Part shown: one piece after another, positions 20,142 through 31,103 of the stretch
How the letters are laid out: each line of letters starts with the position of its first letter
Position numbering within the stretch: the stretch's first letter is position 1
NCBI GenBank assembly: GCA_035610835.1
Contig: CM069446.1
Location: 1,565,001 to 1,629,000, forward strand
Origin: Ophiura sarsii
Taxonomy: Eukaryota > Echinodermata > Ophiuroidea > Amphilepidida > Ophiuridae
Length of the DNA stretch: 64,000 nt
Direction of reading: 5' to 3'
The notes under the pieces: model-generated
The model's input: the letters and a program-made list of their open reading frames with translations, nothing else
Database searches by the model: none
Told to the model about the DNA's origin: nothing
Position numbers and translations under genes: made by a program

Positions 20142-21237
20142 CAGGGTGTCCCAAAAGTCTATGCACGACTTTGAAGCTTTGTATTTCACAAAATATAAAT
20201 CGTATTGAAAATATGAATACATATTTAGAAAGAGGAGATGTGGGAAATAATTTTGATACCAAACATTGGAGTAACATCTGTTTGTAATGCCACCCTAGAA
20301 GAAAAATATGTATTACTGCAAAAATATAATTTTATACTTCGGAGGAATAAAGTTCATAAATCCATACCTATTGAGATTAACAAAAATACGGGTAGAGTTG
20401 GTTACACGGAAGTGATCTGTCAAATGTAATATTTAAAATTTTACCTTACAGTGATCCCAGTCATAATAACAAACTATATCACACATAATTTTCGTTTCTA
20501 TAGTGAAATCTAGTTTAGATGTTTTGTTTGATCTGAATCTTGTATGGAAACTTCTTCAAGTCCTTACGCAAAATGCTGTGAACAGTTGATCTTTTAATCT
20601 TGTTTTCTGCGGAAAGTCGGCGAATAGATCTCTTTGGTCTTATAACATCAATGTGACTTGTTGATCACATCTACCACATCGAGACAAATCATGCACAGTT
20701 CCTGTGTTCAAAAATGTATCCACCAACTTCAGAATGGATATTCTTCCTGGTGCGTGTTTCACTTTGAAATGTTTTCTGAACTTTTGTTGAGTAAGTTGAA
20801 CTGAATTTGTTTCAGCGTAGAACCATACAATTTGTATTCGATTATCTATGCTGTAAACCATCTTGAATGAAGACTTTTGCTGTGCAATGTTGTCTACTGC
20901 GCCTATTGATGTTGTAAGTGACCGAGTTTGGTAATAACATTAATATTTCAAGGTAAGCAGTGAACCGTGACTAATGCGCAACGTTGCTTTCATATCGTTA
21001 ATTTATGCGCACCTGGTTTTAACAACAGTGTGTGGTACTTGGTATGGGTAGGTCTCACACGGCCAAAAACTTTCAACCAGTTGTATAATGTTGGTGGTTC
21101 ACCAATAGGGTTGTGTTTGGTATCAAAATAATTTCCCAAATCTCGTCTATCAAAATATGGTTAAATTTATACCATATGATTTATATTTTATGAGATATGA
21201 CTCTTCAAAAACGTGCATACACTTTTGGGACACCCTG
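20142..21237 (-). mobile_element. mariner-like element with TA target duplication
   Basis: Termini CAGGGTGTCCCAAAAGTCTA and its complement (TTTTGGGACACCCTG) are flanked by TA on both sides, and the 1096-bp body carries a broken transposase start on the minus strand (next entry). CAGGGTGTCCC ends with TA duplication are common in Tc1/mariner-type elements. The coding part is too short for autonomy. Confidence 0.85.
20534..20861 (-). pseudogene. transposase N-terminal helix-turn-helix remnant, frameshifted
   Basis: The minus-strand ORF from 20861 reads MVYSIDNRIQIVWFYAETN, then a region with FRKHFKVKHAPGRISILKLV and GTVHDLSRCGR, ending at a stop at 20640. In the next frame just downstream come RRLSAENKIKRSTVHSILRK and DLKKFPYKIQIKQNI. 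The pattern (DUF4817-like N-terminus, then RRLS-x-E...S-x-STVH-x-ILRKDL...PYKIQ) is the paired helix-turn-helix module found in front of many mariner-type transposases. The DD(E/D) catalytic domain is absent. Confidence 0.7.
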
Positions 21238-22481
21238 TATAAACAGTAGGGGATCATCCGGGTCTGTATCTGTACACACACACATAATATGTTTTCCTAT
21301 AGATGGTGTGACCGGTGACGTAGTGCCCGGCAGTATGCATGCGCACCTACAGGGAATGTGCTTTAATTCACACTTGATTGATCATTACTTACCATGCTTA
21401 CGGTGTAATAGTGCAGTAGTCATGGTCTGCATCCCTAAGCACAATGAGAGACCAGGTACTAAATCTGGTTGCCCGGCAGTATGCGTACGCACCATAAGGG
21501 CATGTGCTTTTAAAATTGGCGCTCAGTGATGTGTGTTTTGCTTTCAAATAGTATGATGTATGCAGTAGTCATGGACTAGTACCTCTAGCATGTCTTTAGA
21601 CCAGGCGCTAATCAATTTGTAAACACTACTGATGTAAACAACGGTCACCTCATCTATACATACCTCCACTAGGCGTGGCGCAACAATGGAGTAAAACAAA
21701 TAGCCAAAGAAAGAATGATGGAAGCAACTAAGTTGCTTCCATTGTTCCGTCCAAGGACGACTGATGATGATGATGATAATCGGCAGAAATCAGCCAAAAA
21801 CCAATCAAATTGCCTGTTGACATCCAAAACCACACCCACTATTATATAAGAATGCTGTATAAAGCTGTAATTTTGAGTTTGCATTCACTAATTAAAGGTG
21901 CTATTCATTGAAAATCAAAATATAGCCAAATTATATATCATTGGAAAGCTTAGAAAAATGGTGGTGTCCACCCGCGGGTGTCCACGTCCCACAATGCCAC
22001 TGTAAATAATAAATAGCATTAGAAAGTACCGGTGTAGGGCGGACGCAAACCCGGAAGTGGAATGGTGAAAATCAAGATTCTTGTATGACGTAAGCAAATG
22101 GACCCGGTAATGTAAACAAACTCATTGTCCATTGTGATGCATGCCTCTCTTGTATCTATTTAAATAGTAGCTCTGTGTGCAGTACTGTCTGTGTGGTATC
22201 GATCTCGGACTTAGATGAATGGGTTGAATAGGATGAGAATGAATTTCTGTGCCTAGGGTGACATCACAATTCTAAACCCCGTTTTGACTATTTATCCCAA
22301 GGTATAAGGGGGGGGGGGGGGGGTTCTGTACTCGAAAGTTTTTATTGCCTATTGGTCATTCCCAGTTTATTAGGAAGAGATGAAATAAAAATTAACATAT
22401 TCTATACAATCTAAGCTTTCCATTGACACCATACATGATCTCAATAAGTAGGACCTTTAAAGGTCCCAAACATTTGACACA
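21238..22481. other. no gene seen; internal short duplication
   Basis: A TGCCCGGCAGTATGC(A/G)T(G/A)CGCACC block occurs at 21327-21350 and 21470-21493, about 140 bp apart. There are an ATG trinucleotide run at about 21760-21780 and a G-run at 22309-22323. Nothing resembles a coding exon. Confidence 0.4.
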
Positions 22482-23716
22482 TTTGTGATGTGAAGCAAAA
22501 TGAGTAAGTGGGGAATATTGATTTTGAGTTAATACAAAACAAAAGATAGGTTTTTTTGCTTTTTTTCTATTGTTTTGAAATCCCTTCCATAGTCCATACA
22601 CAGTTCAACAAAAATAAGTTCCCTTTTAGATTATGTCTGATATTTTTAAAATGAGTTACTCCATCCAAAAGATTTTTGGCACACAAACTGTATGTGTTTA
22701 CAGCAACACTAGAACGGGGCTAAAAGGCGACGAACCCGACCCCCCACCACACCCCCCCCCCCCCACCCCTGTTTCACGGGCGGACGGACCTGTTAAGTAG
22801 GGTCGGTCGGTCAGGCAATTTTTTTTCTTCTTTTTCTGTTTTGACCTAAATTGTCACCAAAATTTGCAAAAATCTGGATTTTTTTGGGAAAAAAATTGGG
22901 AAACATTTTGTTCGACATATTTTCGGGCAAAAAACGGCTGATTTTACATGATTTGAGAAAAAAAAGTTTCTAAAAAAAACAACTTGAAAAACGCAAAAAG
23001 TGGGTAGGTCGGGCCTGTAAAACAGGGTTTTCGTTTTTCCTCGCCTAAATACGCAGGTGTTGTAATGCTTGAATGAGCACACATTGAATGGAGGAATACC
23101 TCAATTCAAAAGTTGCTAAATGATGTATAAGGCAAAAAAAAAAAAAATATGTTGTCCTCGACAGATTTCAGATTTTTTTTTTTTTTTCCCCGATTTATTT
23201 TTTAAAACAGTTTAAATGGCATTGAATTAAGTGTTTATAACATATATGTGCGACTTTTAGAGTGATTTCAACTTCTTGTTGGCTAAACTTTGAGCTTCCG
23301 CTGGTAAAAGAAAATTAAAATAATAAAAAAATCCGCCCGCCCGCCCCTCCTCTCTGAAAGTTGTGAAGGACAACATAACAATTTGTTTATGGAGGATGGT
23401 TAAGCAGCTTGAACCAGGTACTGCTTGAATGAGCACACATGATATTGAACTTTAGCAACTTTTGAAATGAGGTATTCCTCCATTCAATGTATGCTCATTC
23501 ATGCATTACAACACCTGCGTAGTTATATAGCCCTGTTCTAGTGTTGCTGTGAACACAATCATTATGTGTGCCAAAAATCGTTTCGATGGAGTAACTCATT
23601 TTAAAAAATATCAGGCATAATCTAAAGGGGAACTTATTTTTGTTGAACTGTGTATTTAGAAATAAGTGTCTATGTAATGAGTTTTTTTACTCATTTTGCT
23701 TGATCGCATCACATTT
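22482..23716. mobile_element. long-arm foldback element with two inserted repeats
   Basis: The left end, TTTGTGATGTGAAGCAAAAT, pairs with the right end, ATTTTGCTTGATCGCATCAC. Further inward, CAACAAAAATAAGTTCCC and GGGGAACTTATTTTTGTTG pair, and so do GCAGGTGTTGTAATGC and GCATTACAACACCTGC. The left arm is interrupted at about 22725-23047 by a GGTCGG-type repeat, and the loop (about 23130-23410) carries the repeat shared with 8464-8650. Confidence 0.75.
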
Positions 23717-24102
23717 GTATGCAAAGACAATCTGCAAGAAAACTAATGGGTTTATGTACATATTATACAGGGTGTCCCAAAAGTGTCAAAACCTTTTCAA
23801 AACTTGAAATCCCCTGTTAAATAATATGCAGTATACAAATAAAAACATATTTGGATAGATATAAAGCTATCTGTTTTGCCAAAATACAGACGAAAGTTTC
23901 CCAACTGTAAAACTAACTTTCATGAAAGCGTAGTATAATGTAATGAGCTGAATAAAGTCAAGGATGAAAGCGAAAGAGGTTTGGGAAGAGTAAAAAGGTT
24001 CCCTACAAGTACAATGATTCATTTTAATTTCAGATTGATATCAATGCTGTGACTGTGAACAACATTTAATAAGTGAAAACCTTTTTTGAAAAAAAATCCA
24101 CA

Positions 24103-24918
24103 TTAAAGGTATATTATGTGATCTTTCCAGGAAACGCCCTCAACATCGAAAAAAAATTGAAAGCAGATTTTCTTGTAGATTTACATTTCTGATCATAAAT
24201 CGTACATACATTCCAAGTTACAGGGCGATACGATTCTTAATTACTTCAAAATCATGGTTTTAGAGTGAAAATAAACTGTCGGATTGTCGATTTTTGTCCG
24301 ACAACTTATTTTACTCTATAGTCTAAATCAAGCATGTGCAACCTTTTCTACCACACGGGCCGCATTGTGATTTTGAGATCTATTCACGGGCCGCAGTGAT
24401 TGTCAAACATTCCAAAACACGTCCGGAGGAGGAGCAATAGGGAGAGGGGAAGTCCATTGCTCATATACTCGCTTCTCTTCGTGTAATTCCCTCTTTATAC
24501 TCGCTGTTGCTGCTGCAAGCGCCATTTTAACCAGGATTTTATTACGCAATCACGCCTTGGGTTATATTTACTAAACGCAGCGCGTCACCCTACTAATTAT
24601 AAGGGAGCACACCACTAAATCAATCCGCCATTTGTGTAAAACTAGAGAGTTTCGGTTAAAACGGGCCGCATCAATGGGAATTTTAGGATTGCTTCGCGGG
24701 CCGCAGATTAGAGGTCGGCGGGCCGCAGGTTGCACACGCTTGGTCTAAATTCACTCTAAAACCATGATTTTGAGGTAATTAGGAATCGTATTGCTCTGTA
24801 ACTTGGAATGTATGTCCGATTTATGATCAGAAATGTAAATCTGCAAGAAAATCTACTTTCTAAAAAAAATCATGAATAGAGGGCGCTCTCTGGAAAAGAT
24901 CACATAATATGCCTTTAA
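24103..24918. mobile_element. TTAA foldback MITE (family A), copy 2, interrupted
   Basis: Both arms match 3132-3504 and 34023-34414; ends are TTAAAGGTATATTATGTGAT and ATCACATAATATGCCTTTAA. Removing the 414-bp insert plus one copy of the 8-bp duplication restores the usual length. Confidence 0.88.
24329..24742. mobile_element. hAT-type MITE with 8-bp target duplication
   Basis: The insert runs CAAGCATGTGCAACCT to AGGTTGCACACGCTTG (16-bp inverted ends, one mismatch) and is flanked by GTCTAAAT on both sides (24321-24328 and 24743-24750). The sister copy at 34 kb has a single GTCTAAAT at the same place, so it shows the unoccupied site. GGGCCGC words recur just inside both ends. An 8-bp duplication and these ends fit a non-autonomous hAT element. 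Confidence 0.93.
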
Positions 24919-25186
24919 TGAAATGTGAGGAACACGTGGCATGTGATTACAGTGACTTGCTCAGTGCGTCCAGCAAATCAAACAATTTTATGGTAATGTG
25001 AGTTATGTGGTGAAACATTTCAGCATGTGCTTTATATTGAGGGGCCTCAAAAAGGGGTCATGTTTGGTATCAAAATGATTCTACACATTTTCTCTTTCGA
25101 ATTATATTTTCAATTTAGTACTGCTACTTATTTTAACAAAGGTAAACATCTTTACAATGGTTTCAAAACTTTTGGGACACACCCTG

Positions 25187-25555
25187 ATAAGAATTATTGT
25201 TTTTTAAACCATCTCTGAGAACATTTAATGTACATGTTATAAAAGCTAACAGCACTCTGCAATCTTGGAAAAAAATCCTTGGAACGCGAACGCTGAGCAC
25301 ACGTGTTGGGTATTGTGTGCATGTATTGATACATATGCATTGTCTTCTGTTATAAACGGAAATTGTTCAAATAAGATTTTTCCTTCCCCACCCCCATCGA
25401 TCAATGTTGGGACACTCAGGCAAGCTGCAGGAGCCACTGGCCTTGGTCAACATTGTACGGGGGAGTGGGTGACACTTTTCCGTTAATCACATGCAAGTGT
25501 TCCAAGACTTATTTCCAGGATTGTGGATTTATTGCTATCTCTATTAATGATTAAT
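25187..25555. other. no gene seen
   Basis: Mixed-composition sequence with short open frames on both strands that overlap each other and resemble nothing. A C-rich patch (CCTTCCCCACCCCC) is at about 25381-25394. Confidence 0.4.
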
Positions 25556-25853
25556 TTAGATCATTTTTTGAACCATTGTTTTGAGCTCCGTAGCTTTTAG
25601 GATCATCTTGACCTCTTCATTCAGCGTAGTGTTTATTTCCCTCCACTTGTCACATGACCGCCTTTTGGGTGATAACATGACAGCAGGTCATTGTAGATAG
25701 CGGGTAGGTCGTAGCTGGTGTCTTGGTTAAGGGTCGGTTTCTGTGTCCTTATTTTGATGGCCTCTCTTTTCGTGTAGGGAAGTAAATACTACGCTGAATG
25801 AAGGGGTCTCGAAAGCTACAGAGCTAAACAATGGTTCGAAAAAGGTATCTAAA
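25556..25853 (-). pseudogene. Penelope-like element remnant, GIY-YIG endonuclease end plus inverted tail
   Basis: On the minus strand, KREAIKIRTQKPTLNQDTSY then DLPAIYNDLLS and a short tail end at a stop near 25640. The E-A-I-x-I-R-x-x-K/Q-P-x-L/M-N motif is the hallmark of the Penelope GIY-YIG domain C-terminus. The flanks TTTGAACCATTGTTTTGAGC and its inverted partner near 25826-25853 repeat the element's 3' tail in opposite orientation, as seen with the pseudo-LTR arrangements of this class. Confidence 0.65.
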
Positions 25854-26291
25854 TCAATCCTAGAAAATAAACTGTTGGGTTATCGGACAACTTATATTCA
25901 AGTTTTTATTTTGAAGAAAATAAGAAAACATATTGCTATCTGTAATTTGGAAGATATGGGACGAAATCACAGATAGCGGCTATTCCATGAAAACAATTCA
26001 TAATATGCCTGTGCACCGATATCCTTTGATGTAAGATGACGCTCAACGTCGGGAGAATGAATGGGCCATAAGGACTATGATGAAGACGACTATAGTCGTA
26101 TTTGATGTAATATTTACTCATTACAATTTGTATTGTGACATTTGTTTTTGCAGCTTGTGTATAGGTCCAGATATTTAGAATATAAATTGTGACGAGTAGA
26201 ATATTAATCAAAGGCGACTATAGTTAATTTCAGAGTCCTTACCTCCCATTCATTCCCGTTGTTGAAACCATATCTATATATACTTGTATAA

Positions 26292-26368
26292 ATGTCTACA
26301 CTAGGTACAAAAAACTAACGTCACAATATTATATTGTGACGTTTATTAGTGTTTGTTAGTGTAGACAT
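26292..26368. repeat. 77-bp hairpin
   Basis: ATGTCTACACTA pairs with TAGTGTAGACAT, and ACGTCACAATATTATATTGTGACGT is itself palindromic at the centre. Small palindromic element of unknown origin. Confidence 0.75.
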
Positions 26369-26454
26369 TAGTAGGTTCACAGTTTATACTATTGATATAA
26401 TATGTCATTCAAACTCTGACTCATTTTAGTCACGAAACAATTTGATGACATGTA

Positions 26455-27546
26455 CAGGCTGTCCCAAAATGATTAGTACCCATCGATGCTCAAAGTTCAA
26501 TAATTTGTTTCATCATCAAAATCAATGAGATTAGATCCATTGTTTTTTTACCATATTTGCTATACTGTACCCTTTTATTAGAATTTTAGATCATGAATAT
26601 CGGACTTATTTTAATGAAGTTACACTCCATTGTGTAAGACATGGTGATTTCACCTTTTTGGCAAAGTGCAAAAAAAATGTGTTGTTAAACAGCTTGTTTG
26701 AAAGAAACTAACATTCTCTCAATCTCTTGTCTGCTAATATCTGTGGTTCCTTTCTAGTTTAAACTGCTGTTGTATCATATTGTTGTTCAAACCATTAATA
26801 CTTCTTCATTTTGATTCAATTTGAAGAATAAAAATGGATCGTCACGCATGAGAGACCCCAAGCACTGTTTCTATAATGAGCTAGTTTTGAAGCTAAACTT
26901 GAGGGACATTTAAACAGGTAAAGACGTGATCATGGGTAATTAGCAGTGGCTTAGACTTCTTTTTCATATTGGGGATGCAATTTCCTACAAACATGCTAAA
27001 TATGATATAGAACCTTAGTGTTTAACCTCACGAAATCCATTCTCCAATGTAAAAATGAAATCTAAGCCACTGGTGATTCACCAAATACCACTAGTCATTT
27101 AGAAGTCCCTAAACACTTGTCAAATAAAACAATGCATGGGGTCACTCAAGTGTGACAAACTTCTTTTACCCGTTAAATTTAATTAAGGAAAAGAATTATT
27201 AATGATTTGAACACCCATAACTAATATCAGTTACAACAGAAAGACACACAAGATTATATTGATTAGACAAGAGATTATGAGAATACACAAGTTTCTTTCA
27301 AACAAGCTGTAATAGCACACACATTTTTTTAGCACTTTGTCAAAAAGGTGAAATCACCATGTTTTACATAATGGAGTGTATCTTGAGTTTGATAAATCCG
27401 ATATTCATGATCTAAACTTCTAATAAAATAATACAGTATGACAAATATGATGTAAAAACAACGGACCTAATCCCATCGATTTTGATGATGACAAAAATTA
27501 TTGAACTTTTGGCATCGATGGGTACTAATCATTATGGGACAGCCTG
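26455..27546. mobile_element. TA-flanked foldback element, CAGGCTGTCCC ends
   Basis: Ends CAGGCTGTCCCAAAATGATT and AATCATTATGGGACAGCCTG, flanked by TA. The inverted arms extend at least 240 bp (for example CACCTTTTTGGCAAAGTGC against GCACTTTGTCAAAAAGGTG). 1092 bp, no transposase. It ends 14 bp from the stop codon of the NHL exon and would lie in its 3' end. Confidence 0.9.
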
Positions 27547-27559
27547 TATGATCTGCTCT

Positions 27560-27565
27560 TTTATT
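27560..27565 (-). terminator. candidate polyadenylation signal overlapping the NHL stop codon
   Basis: The minus strand reads CAA TAA AAG, so AATAAA spans the TAA stop (27561-27563). Cleavage 10-30 nt downstream would fall at the tip of the adjacent transposon. Motif only. Confidence 0.45.
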
Positions 27566-28409
27566 GCCGCTGAAATATTTTGACCGTAGTATCACCCCTG
27601 TCTACAACAAACAACTCCTTGCCATCCTCTGACAATGCAATACCTCGAGGCTTTATGACATCTGTAGTCACACATCCTAGGTATACACCTTCAGATGTGT
27701 ATTGGTATACACCTCTTGGATCACCTACACCTCTATTTACCACAAATATCTCACCTTGTCTACAGCATACACAACCAGGACCCCATACTTTGACATCTGG
27801 TGGAGGCTGGATGACCCTGATAGTACCACCAGAGTAATCCATCAGCTGTACAGATATACCTCGGTTCAATTTAGGATGATATATTGAACTGACTATCTCA
27901 TCATTGGAGGTAATTGCCAGATGCAATGGCTCGAATTGTGTTGCAAACTTGGATATGATAGAACCATCAGGATGGAGGATGGATATGGTGTTGTTTACCT
28001 GCCCTACTATGATTCTACTCTTGGTATCTATAGCTACTGTACACCCACTAGATGGCTTATTGTTTACATCCTTTATAGGTACAGTGGATAGCTGCTTACC
28101 CAGGCTATTATGGAATGCAATGCAATTTTGTCTTATTGGAGGAGTTACATACTTGTTATCATGGGTAACAGCAACATCCGCAGCTCCAGGGGAATCATAC
28201 AGAGTACTCTTGACAGCACCACTCCTATAATACACCTTTACACCCCTTAACAAACTAGTTAATGCAATATCTCCATGTTGATTGATGGCAATTCCACGAA
28301 GTTTAATAAAGTCCCCTGTGTTGAATAGACCAGACGGTTTCCACCTTGGTGCTGCATCTCTTTTGACGATGGCCTTTTTCTCACAGCTGTCAAGACTGGG
28401 TTTGTTGAC
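27561..28409 (-). CDS. NHL-type beta-propeller protein, last exon
   Basis: The acceptor (TTTCACAG) lies just right of 28409; the exon opens in phase 0 with VNKPSLDSCEKKAIVKRD and runs 282 codons to TAA at 27561. Repeated hydrophobic/Gly patterns LRGIAINQHGDIALTS, CTVAIDTKSRIIVGQ, LHLAITSNDEIVSS and PRGIALSEDGKELFVVDRG are NHL-type propeller strands, each about 40 residues apart. Together they give roughly six blades with the PRGIA...LFVVD blade at the end. Such propellers bind RNA or proteins (TRIM-NHL family). The open frame extends upstream to a Met at 28589, but that part reads through the acceptor and is not believed. No upstream exon in matching phase is identified with certainty; see the DED entry. 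Confidence 0.82.
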   Translation of the reverse strand, partial: VNKPSLDSCEKKAIVKRDAAPRWKPSGLFNTGDFIKLRGIAINQHGDIALTSLLRGVKVYYRSGAVKSTLYDSPGAADVAVTHDNKYVTPPIRQNCIAFHNSLGKQLSTVPIKDVNNKPSSGCTVAIDTKSRIIVGQVNNTISILHPDGSIISKFATQFEPLHLAITSNDEIVSSIYHPKLNRGISVQLMDYSGGTIRVIQPPPDVKVWGPGCVCCRQGEIFVVNRGVGDPRGVYQYTSEGVYLGCVTTDVIKPRGIALSEDGKELFVVDRGDTTVKIFQRQ

Positions 28410-28530
28410 CTGTGAAATATTAAAATAGGATTTAGGGAATGAAATGATACTGATGATGATATGGCGACAACAACGACCCACAAACAAAACAAACAACAAC
28501 ATAAACAACACAATAGCAACAACAAACATA

Positions 28531-29132
28531 CAGGGTGAGTAAAAAAGTGTACTCAAAGTAAAATGAATATTTAAAATATTTCTTACCAAAATATGAAGAC
28601 AATTATAATGCTTGAATCAATAGCCCTATTTCATCTACTGTTATCAGCTAAAATAATCTCAACATTTCATGATACCGTTATCCAGTTATGACTATTTTGG
28701 TAAAGTTAATGCATTTTGAAACCGAACAAAATATTGAGTATTGTACTCGATGATGCATGATATTTATGATTAAGTGGCTAAATGCATGAGACACAATAGC
28801 TAATTAATAAGACAAAACAAACTTGCTCAGATATTATTTTCATACATTAAATACTATTTTGTGAAATAATATTCAGAGCAAAGATAAAATCAAGCTGATG
28901 ATCGGATAGTGGGCACTACTATTCAATAGTGAAATTCAAAAGTGCTTCTTAGAGAAATATCACAAATCTTGTTCAGTTTTTAAAATTTACACTTTTATCT
29001 AAAGGGACATAAAACATATTTTCCTCAACCAATTTTAACCAACTAAAATAATTTAACTAATAATTTGTGAATTTCATGCATAGATTTTTAGAAATAAAAT
29101 CCTTAAGTTGAGTACACTTTTTTTACTCACAG
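28531..29132. mobile_element. TA-flanked MITE, CAGGGTGAGTAAAAAA ends
   Basis: The ends, CAGGGTGAGTAAAAAAGTGT and ACACTTTTTTTACTCAC plus AG, are inverted and flanked by TA; 602 bp, no ORF. It sits in the intron just upstream (on the minus strand) of the NHL exon. Confidence 0.85.
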
Positions 29133-29454
29133 TAAACATTAAGGACAACAATGGCAAATGCGGCAACAAACACAACAACAACAGCAATGGCAACCTCATC
29201 AATATGATCGTTCTCTGTGTCAATTGGGCTCCTCACAACCATTCATGCATAGGTCGCCTACATGCGATTTGCACCCATCCACATTTTTAAGTGTAACCCC
29301 GCTACAATGAGCTGTGAAAATCATCAATATTTTGGATTTTGTCATCGTTTATAACATGAAATAACTGGACAACTCACCACCTATGTAGGTACATGTAAAC
29401 TATACCTCTAGTTTTAATTTCTATAATATTAGTTATATTAGTTTTGGATGAATT

Positions 29455-29630
29455 TAAGGTTGTTCCTATGGCTAATTTTTTATTTGATATTTTAATAGAG
29501 CTTGCTGAGCTCCACAATAATCTGAAATTTGAGATTGATCGGAGGTATGGTTTTCTAGATATGACAATTGTGGAGCTCAGCAAGCTCTATTAAAATATCA
29601 AATAAAAAAATAGCCATAGGAACAACCTTA
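29455..29630. mobile_element. 176-bp foldback element
   Basis: TAAGGTTGTTCCTATGGCTA at the left is the exact complement of TAGCCATAGGAACAACCTTA at the right; the arms continue through GAGCTTGCTGAGCTCCACAA. Nearly perfect arms imply recent insertion. Confidence 0.9.
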
Positions 29631-30054
29631 AGGCTGAGAAAAAAATGAAAATTCGTGTGTGTTCTTAGGCCGAATACCTTCTAAATTTAGAGTAAATACA
29701 AAAAAGTAACAAGTTTATATGTGTCATAGTGTCCATTCGTTAATAAATGTTTCCTGCCATAAACATGTCTTAAATATATTAAGACATGTTGGAGATAGCA
29801 ATTAATACCACGGATAATCTGCAACTACTTGACTTTGCTTAGGACAATAAAACTCCCATACTTCATGTACTTCGTAAAAAGCTAATGATAGGTCTTTTTA
29901 CTAAAGCAATTATATATTTTTACTGACCATGAATAATAATTATTTATCATTTATAAAAAAAATGCTCATCAACATGGTCCAACTACTGACTTGACTAAGA
30001 TACACACAAAGTTGACATCTACAATAGGCTAAATTAAAGAAAATATGTTTTAAA

Positions 30055-30125
30055 ATTGACCACTGTGGGGCCCGAACCGTGTCTCTCTGGCTTCAAAATT
30101 GTGCGCTCTACCCCTGGAGAGCAAG
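30055..30125 (-). repeat. tRNA-like SINE fragment
   Basis: On the minus strand GGGGTAGAGCGCACAATTTT (A-box-like) is followed about 30 bp later by ACGGTTCGGGCCCC (B-box-like). Truncated; not a folding tRNA. Confidence 0.4.
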
Positions 30126-30204
30126 ATGTTAATGTTGTTCTCTATGTTTGGGCCTTTATCTCATTTTTATGTCACTTTCATTGGCATTTTTAACCCTGCC
30201 CATT

Positions 30205-30372
30205 TGTGTTTCAAGTATTATGCATATTTTCTGAGTTGCAGTGAACCAATTGATTGGCCTTTCAGAGCTCTCTGTCGAGAGTTACCAGTTTGATTTCTAA
30301 TCACTCAGGTCATTAACCTTTAATGTCTGTTGGGCTATTGTTCACATTTGCGCTTTATATACAAAAACAAAG
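30205..30372. repeat. dispersed repeat shared with 62100-62275
   Basis: CTGAGTTGCAGTGAACCAAT, TCAGAGCTCTCTGT.GAGAGT and TCTGTTGGGCTATTGTTCAC occur in both places in the same order and orientation. No terminal repeats recognised. Confidence 0.75.
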
Positions 30373-30678
30373 GTATAATGTTGTAATCATCAGCATGAAC
30401 GAAAACATGGATTATAAGGGTCCTTTTTTTACGACCACAACACGGGCCCACACAGATCCATGCTCAGGTTATCAAAATTGCTTATTTTAGAGAATGAATC
30501 TGCACTAGGGATTGCTTGGGCCAATAGTCATGTGCAATTATTGTAAAATTAGCTGAAAATGGATAGGCCGGTACAAGACAAATTTACTAACAAAATTAAT
30601 CACATAAACACTCTTACTATGAGTATGTAACCCTAACACACTTGAGTACTCTAAATTACTACAATGCGGTGTGCTTGT

Positions 30679-30835
30679 GCCCCCCCCCCCCCCCCCCCGG
30701 TGCGGCAGTTTTTTGATGAAATAGTGGCCCCAGGCTATATACTTGGCGAAGTGTACTGCGCCAATTATGGTTAACCCCCGTGTTCTAGTGGTAAATCGTT
30801 TTGCCTCTGAACCCAGAGGTCCAACTTGAAACTTG
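30679..30835 (+). repeat. tRNA-derived SINE, degraded copy
   Basis: A 19-base C-run is followed by TTTTTTGATGAAATAGTGGC, CCCAGGCTATATA and a tRNA-like part (GTTCTAGTGGTAAATCGTTT, then ACCCAGAGGTCCAACTTGAA). The same order occurs on the minus strand at 37435-37660, which defines a SINE family. Confidence 0.6.
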
Positions 30836-30851
30836 AAAATGAAACTTAAAT

Positions 30852-31103
30852 GAGTATGTGTAAAAATGGCTTTTCCACGGGAGCTGTCAATGCATCAACA
30901 TGTTTGAATATGATATGACAATGACACACCTTTGTATTCATTGCAGTTGACAATGACAAGCACACCTTATTAAACTTAATCCTTAACTGCTTATAATGGG
31001 TCTTGGGTCATTACATTATTGTGTCATATCATATTGTCATAAAAGTGCATATCATGTTGATGCATTGACAGCTCCCGTGGAAAAGCCATTTTTACACATA
31101 CTC
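30852..31103. mobile_element. 252-bp foldback element
   Basis: GAGTATGTGTAAAAATGGCT at the left complements AGCCATTTTTACACATACTC at the right, and the arms continue through CACGGGAGCTGTCAATGCAT. No ORF. Confidence 0.9.

Larger units (their letters stand above)
23768..25186. mobile_element. mariner-like relic hosting nested elements
   Basis: The left terminus, CAGGGTGTCCCAAAAGTGTC, follows TA; the right is AAAACTTTTGGGACACACCC, then TG. The interior contains a family A foldback (24103-24918), itself split by a hAT-type MITE (24329-24742). No transposase frame survives. Confidence 0.75.

Noticed and set aside
27580..28230. Open frames on the + strand opposite the NHL exon
   Set aside because: Antisense shadows of a better-supported coding exon; no domain pattern.
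28410..28589. N-terminal extension of the NHL frame with a hydrophobic start (MVRNILNIHFTLSTLFYSPC...)
   Set aside because: It runs through a clear TTTCACAG acceptor into A+T-rich intron, and its start overlaps the tip of a TA-flanked transposon.
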